A stretch of DNA of 32,219 bases, taken from positions 464 through 32,682 of the forward strand of contig DGYK01000024.1 in the NCBI GenBank assembly GCA_002398365.1, given 5' to 3'. The position numbers and the translations under genes are program-made. This DNA is from Flammeovirgaceae bacterium UBA5008 (GTDB lineage: Bacteria > Bacteroidota > Bacteroidia > Cytophagales > Cyclobacteriaceae). Positions 18,901 through 30,900 of this stretch are shown here, piece by piece. The notes below the pieces were generated by a model that saw nothing but the letters and a program-made list of their open reading frames with translations, did not search any database and was not told where the DNA came from. Each line of letters begins with the position of its first letter. Within the stretch, counting starts at the first letter, position 1.

Positions 18901-21900
18901 CCGTTTGTGTAGATGGTGTAATCGATAGTTTTGGTTTAGGCTCTACCGTAATCACCACTTGAGTTGAAGTAGGTGACGTGCAGCCTAATCCGCCTTTCGC
19001 ACTTGCTGCTACCGGTGTGATGGTATAAGTAACAGTGGCAGGGCTATTGGTAGAGTTCACTAACTTATCAGCAATGACTGTAAACTCTGTCAAGCCAGTG
19101 AGAGGTACAGGAGTAAATCCAGTTACAGCTCCCGGAGGAGTTGATGTAGCGAAGTAATTGAACGTAACAACACCGGAAGAAGGAACTGTATTTGACTCTA
19201 ACAGTATATTCGTTGTACTTGGAGAATTAGGTGTGTCACTACAGATCGTTGCATTGGGTGGCACAATCATGGTCACTGTTGGCTCTATAGTAAGAACTAC
19301 ATCAACCTGAGGTCCTTTACAACCTGCTGCAGAAACGGGTTCTATTTTATAGGTCACGGTTAGGATACCATTTGTTAAGTTCTCAAACCGATCACCTATT
19401 AATTCATTCGAGGCCACTCCTACTCGAGCGCCTGCATTGCCGGCTGTTTGTGTAAGACCTGGCTGAATGGTAACGCTAATAATATTATAGTTGGCAGCCG
19501 CTACACTTGAACTTTCTGAACCAAGTGTAATTCCACTTGCTTCCGTTGAGCATACTGTAGTAGATAAGTTATTGAATAAAGCAGGTGACGGATTAATGGT
19601 TAATGTAACCGTTGCTTCGGCTCCTAAACAACCCGCGGCTGATACCGGAACAATTTTGTAAACAGCAAATTGAGGCACACTGGTTGTATTAACATAAACA
19701 TCATTAAAAATGGCATTTGCTGCTTTACCAGAACCAATGCCCGAATTACTTGGACCAGCCGTAAGATTAAGCGAAGTAATTGAATTAATATTATACGAAA
19801 CAGCCGCAACAGAGCCAGGACCTACACCCAAGGTTACACCCGATGCAACTCCGCTACAAACAGGCACTGGATTCAACGCTGGATCTAACACAGGTTTAGG
19901 ATTGATCGTGAGATTGATAAGCTGCACTTGTCCTTCGCATCCTGCATTACTTGTACCTTGAATAGAGTATACTACCACTGCCGGTGTTGAGGTTGTATTG
20001 GTATACTTATCATTTCTGATAAGGTTGATACCTCCCACAGCATTAACAGCCACATTGCTTGGATTAGCAGTAATTGTGCCTGGAACATTAACTGCAACCA
20101 GTCTGTAAGAAGCGGCATTGGCCGATGTTCCATTCGTACTCAAGATGATATTCGAGGCTTCATCACTACATACAGTATTATCCAAAGTTGGACTGATAAC
20201 CGGTTCAGGGTTTACAACAACAGTTATCGTAAAAGAGGCTCCATAACATCCAGCAGCAGATCTAGGAATTACCTGATAGGTTACTTTCAAAGGAACTGCT
20301 GTTACATTCTCAAAAGAATCATTGAAAATTGCTGCAGCTGCTAGCCCTGTACCCACTGTTGGTGTTCCTGTCAGGCCAAAATCTTGAGAAACTAATGATA
20401 CATCATACGTTGTGGCAACCACAGACGAGCCGTTGGTTCCCAAATTTTTATTGATGATTCCACGACTACAAATTGTGATGTTTGCCAATGAAGGATCCAT
20501 CACTGGTTGTGGATCGATGGTTAGGGTAACTATGAGCGGATCTCCTAAACAATTGTCTGCGCTTACCGGAACTACGGTATATCGAACTGCCAACTGACCA
20601 TTCGTTGTGTTCGTAAATTTATCATTAGCCAAATAGTTTGCAGCTACTCCATTAGCAATGGATACATTCCCTGCATCCGGTGTTAATCCACCATCTGCTG
20701 ATATCGAAGTTACGTTATAGGCAGAGGCCACAACCGAAGTTCCATTGGTATTTAATACAATACCTGAAGATAGACCACTGCAAACAGTTCGATCTAACGT
20801 AACTGCTACAACTGGTTCTGGTGTGATGGTTACAACTACTAGTTTCGGATCACCCTCGCACCCAGAAACGCTCACCGGAACAATGGTATAAGTTACGGTG
20901 AGTGGCGTAGATCCAGGATTGGTGTATTTATCGTTGAATAGATAAGTAGCGGCTACTAATGATCCGGGTATTGAAGCATTTGTTCCTGCCGCTGTTAAGC
21001 CAGGAGCAATTGCTACATTCGTCACATTGTAATTTGCAGCACTCACAGAAGTGCCGTTCGTGTTTAGCGTTAATGAAATAAATTCATCGCTACAAGCCGA
21101 CTTATTCAGAGCACCTACTACCGGCTCCGGGCGAACCGTATGTTTCACAATGAGAGCAGCACCCAAACAACCATCGGCACTTACCGGAACTACGGTGTAT
21201 TCCACATCCAATGAAGTTGCTCCTGTGTTGGTGTACGTGTCATTGACTAAATAATTCGCAGAAACAGCTGTTGCCGGAACTGCCACCACACTCGCTGCCG
21301 ATACGCCTGAAGGAATAGAAACAGCCGTAATGTTATATGACACAGCCGCCACTGAAGTGCCATTTGTATTTAAGACTATACCACCTGATTGATCACTACA
21401 TGAAACCTTGTTGAGGCCAGAAGCCACAACCGGCTCTGGATTGATGGTAATGGTTATCGATTGTTGATCACCCACACAACCTGCTGCACTAATAGGAACA
21501 ACTGTGTAAACTACGGTAGCTGCAGCGTTGGTCGTATTACTAAATTTATCTCCAGCCAGGTAGTTAGCGGTAACACCATTGGCAGGTACAGCCACATTAC
21601 TTCCGTTGGATGTTAAGGTAGGTGCAACTACTCTACTCAGAACATTATATTGAGTAGCGGCCACAGAAGTGCCGTTTGTTGTAAGATTCAATCCAACAGA
21701 ACCATTACTGCACACGGTGGCATCTAGCAAGACAGAAACAACAGGCTGAGGATCTATTGTGATCGTAATTAATTGAAGGTCGCCAAGGCATCCATCCGCA
21801 CTAACAGGAACTATAGAATAGGTCACTGCTAACGGTGCAGAGCCGGTGTTAATAAACTTATCAGAAGCCAAATAAGAAGCGGATTCTCCATTGCTTACTG

Positions 21901-24900
21901 TCGCGTTTCCCGCGTCAGAAATTAATCCGGGCGCTACATTGATCGCAGTAATATTATAGTTTGCGGCCACGATACTTGAACCATTGGTAGCGAGTGTTAA
22001 GTTGGTTGCATCACCACTACAAACAGTAGCATTTAAGTTAGTAGCTACAACCGGCTCCGGTCTAATCGAAACCACTATTGACTTGGAGTCCCCCAAGCAA
22101 CCATCTGCACTCACTGGTATTACCACGTAAGTTACGTTGAGTATGCCAGCGGTTGTGTTGGTATACTGATCATTTGAAAGATAATTGTCTGCAACACCGA
22201 TGGCGGGCACTGTAGCGTTTGCTCCATTCGCAATAAGTCCGCCAGCTACAGAACGAGACACAATATTATAACCACTTGCAGGAATTGAAGTCCCATTCGT
22301 ATTCAATAACAATCCAATCGCATTGTCGCTGCAAATGCTTGTATTTAAATTCGTTGCAACAACCGGTTCGGGTTTAATCGATATGGTGATTGTTTTTACA
22401 TCTCCTTCACAACCAGCACCGCTGATAGGGATAAGTGTATACACTACGTCCAAGGTTGTGCTTCCTAAATTCGTAAACTTATCGCCTGCCAAGTAATTTG
22501 CAGTTACTCCGTTTGCAGGGACAGCCACATTTGTTCCAACTGACGTTAAACCAGATGCAACTGTCCGTGTAATGATGTTATAAGAAGTCGCTGGAATAGA
22601 AATTCCATTCGTATTTAAAGTTAATCCGATCGAGCTATCACTACACACCGAGGCATCCAATCCATTGGCCACAACAGGTTCTGGATCAATGGTAATTGTT
22701 ACTATTTTGGGATCGCCTTTACATCCATCCGCACTGGTCGGAACAATGGTGTAGGATACTGACAATGATCCTCCGGTTGCATTGGTAAATTTATCATTCG
22801 CTAAATAGCCATCGGTCACACCTCCTACAGATGGAACGACCGCGTTACTTACTGCAGGTGTTACACCAACTGGTATAGAGATAGCCGTAACATCATAATT
22901 GACTGCTGCAATGGAAAGTCCATTCGTATTCAAAATAAGGCCTGTCACCAAATCACTACACACAGTCTTATCAAGCGTTGTTGAGACAACTGGCTCCGGT
23001 TGGATTGTAACCGTGATATTCATCGGGTCACCTAAACATCCATCTGCACTAACAGGGACTACCGTATATACTACTGTCTGATTGGTCGAGCCCGTATTCA
23101 TAAATTTATCAGCAGCTAAATACGCATCGGATACTCCGCTAGCTGGGATAATAGCGTTTGTTGGTGCTGGATTTAAGCCTGCAGCGATTACACGGTTCGT
23201 GATGTTGTAGTTTGCTGCACCAATAGAGGTTCCGTTCGTATTCAGTATAAGGGCAGTAGCTACATCACTGCACTGCGTTAAGTTGAGTGCCCCTGAAACA
23301 ACAGGCTCCGGATTAATGGTGATGGTAATGGATTGAGTATCTCCCACACAATTAGCACCACTAACCCCTGCTACCGTATAAGTAACTGTCAGTGGAGTGG
23401 CACCTTTATTGGTGAATTTATCTGTACTTAGATAAGTCGATGCCACACCGTTGGCCGGAACTGCCACATTGGAAACAGCCGGTGTCAAACCGGAAGCTAT
23501 CGTACGCGAAACAATATTGTACGTTGCGGCCGATACTGAAGTGCCATTGGTAGCCAAATTTAAACCCGTGTTCGCATCACTACACACGGTTGTATTTAAC
23601 AATGTAGAAACAACTGGTTCTGGATTGATCGTTATGGTGATTGTACGACTGTCACCCAAGCAACCAGCTGCGCTTGTGCCTGCAACCGTATAGACTACAT
23701 TTAATGGAAGACTTCCGGTATTGGTATACTTATCGCTGCTGAGGTATCCAGCAGGTCTTGCGCTCGCAGGGATGGTTTGATTGGCAGGATCTGGTACTAA
23801 GCCCGCAGCAATCGAAACGGATGTGATTTCATAACTCGCAGCAGCTACAGAAGTGCCATTTGTATTGAGCGACAGAGCAATGACCTGATCACTGCATATT
23901 GTTGCATTTAATGTAGTCGCTACAACCGGCTCAGGGCGTATTGTTACGGTCACTTGAACAGGATTTCCCAAGCATCCAGAAGCACTTACCGGTACTATTT
24001 CATAAACAACGGTTAAATCACCAGCTGTTGTATTTGTAAATCGGTCATTCGCCAAGTAATTGGCATTTACACCGGTGGCCGGTAACGTAGCATTAGTTCC
24101 AGATGGAGTTAAGCCGGCAGCGATTGAAACCAATGAAATATTATAATTCTGCGCAGCTACTGATGAGGCTACAGTGGATAAAGAGAGTCCGGTAGCCACA
24201 TCACTGCATTGTGTCAAATTCAAAGTGCCCGACAATACGGGTTCAGGATTGATAGTAATGACTATGTTTCGAGTTGCTCCAAGGCAACCTGCTGCACTAA
24301 CAGGTACAACGGTATAAGTAACATTCAGCGGAAGCAATCCCACATTATTATACCTATCATTGAGAAGGTAGTTCGCTGCTACAGCAGTTGCAGGCACACT
24401 TACATTTGTTCCTGCTGCAATTAATCCACCATCAACTGATTTACCGGTGATATTATAATTAGCAGCAGCTACGGAGGTGCCGTTTGTATTCAATGTTAAA
24501 TTTATGGTAGCATCGCTACACACAGTTGCATTGAGCAAAGTTGAAACGACAGGCTCAGGTTGTATCGTTATTGTAATAACCACCGGATCGCCAACACAAC
24601 CACTGGCACTTACAGGAACAACCGTATAAGAGACAGTCGCATTTGCCGAAGTTGTATTGGTGTATTTATCCAAACTTAGATAGTTAACCGCAACACCATT
24701 TGCAGGCACCACTGCATTGGTTCCTGCAGCGGTGAGTCCCGCACCAACTGAAATGGCAGTAACATTATAGCTGGCAGCAGCCACTGAAGTTCCAGTAGTC
24801 CCTAATGACAAACCGATTGACTGTTGGCTACAAACCGTTGCGTTTAATGTTGATAGGATAATAGGCTCAGGATTGATTGTAAGGGTAATAACTTTTGCAG

Positions 24901-27900
24901 CACCCACACAACCGTCTGCACTAACCGGAACAACTGTATACGTTACCGAGAGTGGCAATGAAGTTGTATTGGTAAATACGTCTGCCGCCAAGTAATTAGC
25001 CGCAACACTAGTAGCAGGAACGGTTGCATTGGCTACACCGGCACCTAATCCACCCTGAATGGTTCTCGAAGTAATATTGTAGTTAACTGCTCCTACCGAT
25101 CCACCAGATGTGGCAAGGGTTAATCCGGAAACCACATCGCTACAGATAGAAGCATCCAGTGATGATGAAACTACAGGCTCTGGATTGATCGTAATCAAAA
25201 TGGCTCTTGAAGGGCCCGGACAACCCGCAGCGCTTACCGGAACAACTGTATAAGTAACTACCAGAGGACCCGCTGTTGTATTTATAAATTTATCATTCGC
25301 CAGATAATTGGACGCTACTCCATTTGCCACAACTGCATTCGCACCATTTGCCGTGAGGCCTCCCGGCACACTAATAGAAACAACATTGTAACTAGCAGCA
25401 CCCACAGAAGTTCCGTTGGTATTCAGTGTGAGACCAACTGCATTGTTACTACATACGGTAGCATTCAAAGATCCAGACATGATGGGTTCTGGATTAACAG
25501 TCATAGTAATCACTCTGGGATCACCTATACAACCAGCGGCACTCACCGGCACCACGGTATATGTAACCGTCAAAGGAAGAGCCCCAGAATTCGAAAATAC
25601 ATCGTTAGAAATATAACTTGCCGAAACCCCATTGTTGGGAACTACTGCGTTACCTCCACCTGGTGTTAATCCGGGGAAAGAAATCGATGTAATATTATAG
25701 GTAGCTGCTGCTACCGAAACACCATTTGTATTGAGTGTAACTCCAATAGGCAAAGAACTACAAACAGAAGAATTCAATGTACTGGAAACAACGGGCTCGG
25801 GATTTATTGTGAGTATAATCACTTTGGAAGAACCTAAACATCCAGAAGAACTTACCGGAACAACTGTATAGGAAACAGTTAACGGAAGAGCAGTGGTATT
25901 TGTAAAGACATCTGCAGCTAAATAGTTAGCTGCAACACCGGTTGCAGGAACTGCCGCGTTTGCCACATTTGGCACTAGACCACTGGAAATACTCCTAGCA
26001 GTAATATTATAGCTTGCCGCACCAATCGAGGTACCATTTGTATTCAATAGCAGACCAGATGCAAGATCACTACATACGGTTGCATCCAGAGTGGTTGACA
26101 TTACTGGTTCAGGATTAACTGTGATAGTGATGATTCTTGCGTCACCTACACAACCATCCGCGCTTTTCGGAACCACCGTATAACTTACTGTTAATACAGA
26201 ATTGGTTTTATTCGTATAAACATCATTTGTTAAATAGGTGGCTGTAACATTGGCGGCAGGGATCGAGGCATTCGATCCTCCAGCTACCAGACCTGGATCA
26301 ATAGAAATCGCGGTAATTGAATAATTCGCTGCAGCTACTGAAATTCCATTGGTATTAAGAGTCAATCCCGATACAATTCCGCTACAAACGGAAGTATTCA
26401 AACTGGAAGAAACTACTGGCTCCGGACGAATAGTAAGAGTAACGGATTTTGGAGGGTCTCCGGCACAGCCCAGCGAACTTACTGGCACTACCTGATAAAC
26501 AACAGTAAGGGGACCGTTTGTGGTATTCGTATAGCTATCATTTGCTATATAATTGCTTGCGACACCAAAAGCACCGGCTCCTATTACGGCATTCGAGCCA
26601 CCTTGTATTAATCCGGGAGCGACCGTTTTTCCTACGATGTTGTAACTAACTGCAGCAACAGATGCTCCTGTAGTAGCCAGTGATATTCCGGAAACCTCGT
26701 CACTACAAACCGTTTTATCCAGACTCGCAGAAAGCGATGGTTCAGGATTGATTGTAATCGTTATGATCTTAGCTGTTCCAGAACATCCGGATGCAGATAC
26801 AGGAACGACCGTATAGGTTACAGTACCTGGCAGGTTGGTGGTATTAGTATAGTTGTCATTTGAAATATAAGTTGACGACACTCCTGATGCTGGAATGACA
26901 GCATTGCTAGGTGAAGCAACCAATGCTCCTGAAACGCTAATGGCTGTGATATTCCAATTATTGGCAGCTACAGAACCTGCTGCAGTAGTCAATGTAGTTC
27001 CAATTGCTACGTCACTACATAGCGTATTATCTAAAGAGGTTGATACGATAGGCTGGGGATTCACTGTAATTACTACCGTACGTGGAGTTCCTGTGCAACC
27101 TGACCCGCTTACAGGTGTGATTGTGTAGGTAGCTGTAATTGCAGAGGCTGAAGTATTAGTCAGTACATCCAGAATATGCGGTGTTCCTGCCACACCCGCA
27201 GCAACGTTGCCGGGAGTTCCTTGAGATGAACCATCCGACATAACTGGAGCCGGCCACGTAAATGAAGTGCCGGAAGGAAGATTTAATGGTGAAGTGAGAA
27301 TCTCATAATTAGCAGCTTGCCCGCTGCAAATCGTTTTTGTTTGAGCCGCTACTAAACTAGGCTCTGGATCAACTGTGAGCACTACGGCTTGTGTTGTTCC
27401 TGTACATCCTGACGCGGAAGAGGTTGGCGTTACATTAAAAGTAATTGAACCTACTGCACCTGAAGTATTGCGTAAGGCTCCAGCGCCTGTAAATGTTGCA
27501 GATAAATCTCCGCTGCCCGTTTGGCCCACCGTTGCACCACTAATGGATCCTGTAATCCCTCCGGGTGGAATTATCCAAGAGTAAGTACTGGCAATGCTTG
27601 ATGTAAAGACTAAACCCGGAGCAACACCACTACAAATTGTATTAGTTGAGCTAGAGGTCATGCTCGGTCTGGTATTGACGATAACATTTTTTGTGGCCGC
27701 TGAACCAACGCAACCAGAAGCACTTGTTTCTGTTACTTGGATGGTAACCGGACTAATCACACCAAAATCAACATTTAGTGAAGGGCCAGCAGTGCTCGCG
27801 ATTGTAGCACCAGAAACTGTCCATGTATATGTAGAAGTTACATTAGGTGAAGCCACCTGAAAATTAACAGCTGTCTGACCTGAACAAACCTGAGTCACCC

Positions 27901-30900
27901 CATTGATTGTATTGGCAGCAGGTGCAGCGTTTACATTAACAGTCAAATGATTCGTTACACCAGTACATCCATTTAAGGTTTCAAAAACATCTATATCAGC
28001 TGTTCCAGTGGCAGACGGGAATTTCAGCAACACGAAGAAGTTTGAAGAGTTGGTTCCCCCTCCTCCAAACACCTGCACCGCAGCAGCAGGAGTTCCTGTA
28101 ACTGCCCAAGTGTAGGTTGAGCCTGGGTTCAAAGACGGATCTAATTGATAAAGTATAACTGTATTTCCAGTACAAACTGATGCATTTCCTTGAATGGCGT
28201 TGGGCGCTGGCCGTGGTTTGGTTGTCAAATTAACTGTAGCCACATTAGTACATCCCGTTACTGTATTGGTAACTCGAGCAAATAAAGTGGTTGATCCGGT
28301 TAATGTATAAGCGGTTGGTGTTGGGACTGCCGTTGTCAATCCTGCATCCGAAAACCAAGCAACCGAGCGATTTGCTAATGACCCATTGGCAATTGCCAGA
28401 TTGTTGGTAGTTAAATCAAAAGGGCCATGAACGTTGGTTCCCTGTACATCTTCACAAAAAGAAAGATTTTGATCAACTACAGTTGGAAGTGAGTTTATGG
28501 TGAATACGATTGTTCCATCCGTAACGCAACCTGTACTTACTGTTGTAACTCGTGTAAAGTAAGTCTTGCCATTGGTGATCGTTTGAGGAGTTGCAGTTAC
28601 GTTGGTTGTACGACCGGCATCCGAAAAATAAGCAACCGTTCTGTCAGTTGATCCAACAATTCCCGTAACACCATCATTATGATCGGTTAACATTTTTCCA
28701 GTAATCGAACCTCCTCCAGCCAATGCTTCACAGAAAGCAGGAGCCGGGTTTAAGGCAGCCGGTAACGGGTTGACAGTAAGTGTTGCAGCATTACTATTTA
28801 TGGAACAAGATCCTGTTGTGGTTAATCGAACTCGATATTGGTTATTGTTTAAGCCGGCTGTTACTCCTGTAATGTTAAGTGTAGCTGTAGTTACATTACT
28901 ATATGGAGGGGTATTAGTCAAATCTGTAAAGAGGCCTCCGCCATTAGTACTAATCTGCCATTGTCTGGTGATTCCCGGTCCGGAGGATGCGATGGTAAAT
29001 GAGGAATTGAGACCCACACATTGCACTGCATTAGTTGGTTGTGTGGTAATTGTTGCAAATGCATTGACTGTAAGGGTTGCTGTGCTACTGGTAACGGAGC
29101 AAGTTGGTGCTAAACTGGGTGCGTTGTAACCTGTAACTATAACACGGTATTGATTCGTGCTCATTGCAGTCGGTGCGGCTGTGAGGGTGAGTGTTGCTGT
29201 ATTCGAGCCTGAGTAAACACCACCATCGGCCAGATTCGAAAATGCGCCTGCCCCTACCTTTTCCTGCCATTGATAACTTAAGTTCGTCCCGGTGGCAGCA
29301 ACCGTGAATGAAGTATTGGTTAAGCTACAGATTGATGAATTACTCGGTAGGGTAGTAATGACCGGAAGTGCTCTGACCGTAAATGAAAGGTCAGTGTTAA
29401 ATGTGGTGATACAACCTGTAGGTGTTAAAATTGAAATGATCCGGATCGTATGAGTCGCAACAGAGTTGAGTGCTGTTTCCGTAAATTGAATCGTTGAGGG
29501 ATCACCACTAGCATTAACCGTAAAGGTTTTTGTTTGATTTGCCAATGCGTTTACTCTGTATGTTAATGTATAGTTACCGACTACCGATGTCGATAAAGGG
29601 GTTAAACTAAAATTTAATACTGGGTCAGATGTGGAACCACCTGCATCGCACGTAATGTCTGGTGTCAATGTTGGTGCGGTATCAAATGCCGGAGCGTTTC
29701 CACCAATCGTTACCGATGCGGTTGAACCCATCGAGGTAGCAGAACATCCATTAGCATCGGTCAGTGAAGTAATCTGATAGCTAGTTGAAACGCCAGGAGT
29801 TGGAGAAGAAATAGTAAATGTTGTTGATGGCCATCCTGTAACCACTACTGGGCCACCCGGAGTTTCTGTATAGGTAATGTCAAATGGAGGCGTTCCGGTT
29901 AGAGTCCAATTGATGTCTGGAGCCGGATTTCCACCACAAACTGCGCCACCTCCGGTTGGATTAGCCGCGGATGGCAATGGATTAACCGTGACTTCAATCA
30001 CATTGGAGTCAACAGAGGGACACGCACCTGATGTTGTTTTTCTTCTATACCATGTTGTTTGTGTTAGAACTGGTGGATCATAGGTCTGCAAATTATTGGT
30101 ACCTGATGCACTTGAGAATGGCCCCGTATTACTAGTCGTGGACTGTTCCCAAGCATAGGTATAAGTGGTTCCATTTCCTCCGGTAGCAACAGAGGCTGTA
30201 AAAGCAACTGGATTTTGTCCTGAGCAAATGATTTGTGCGCCACTAATGGTGCCGGGATTAATCAAATTATTGACAGTCACAGTTACTACATTCGAGAATG
30301 CAACATTATCTGGTATGCCGTCTGTATTGGCATCACTCGAACAAACACCACTAGTGACTCTTCTACGGTAATAAGTTGTTTGAATTACTCCGGCAGGGGG
30401 GTTGTAAGAAGTGCCAGTTGCTCCTGTAATATCTGTGAAAGGACCAGTTGCAGCTGTGGTAGATGATTGCCATTGGTAAGTGTAGGTTCCTGCATTGCTA
30501 CCACCTGTAGGCAGGGTCGCATTCGTAATGTTTGCGGGATCACCAGGACTTTCACAAATGGTCGGTACGGAGTTGATAGCCCCACCAGTAACAGGAGTGT
30601 CAACTCTAAATTCAATAACATTTGAGTTCACAGTAGCGCAAGCTCCAGAAGATGCATTTCTTCGGATAAAAAGATTTGATGTAATCGATGACGGATCGAA
30701 AACATTGCTATTAGTACCGATATTAGTTACACCCGCAGTAAATCCGGAATTGGTAGCTGACTGCCATTGATAAGTCACAGTACCACCTGGGCCACCTCCA
30801 GTAGCATCTGAAGAACTTGTAAATGCAGCTGGATCAGTTCCTGAGCAGAAAACAATAGGTGTTGCACCTAATGGATGGGCTATAACTCCCGGAGTATTTG

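Noticed and set aside
19280..27061. CRISPR-like or satellite DNA periodicity of about 311 nt
   Set aside because: The period is a protein repeat in one open frame; units differ at the DNA level and there are no short identical repeats with spacers.
28770..29129. 119-codon plus-strand frame, and dozens of other 60-100-codon frames opposite the large genes
   Set aside because: They are shadows of Thr/Val/Asn-rich coding sequence: low-complexity, no start context, no signal or domain, and wholly inside a convincing gene on the other strand.
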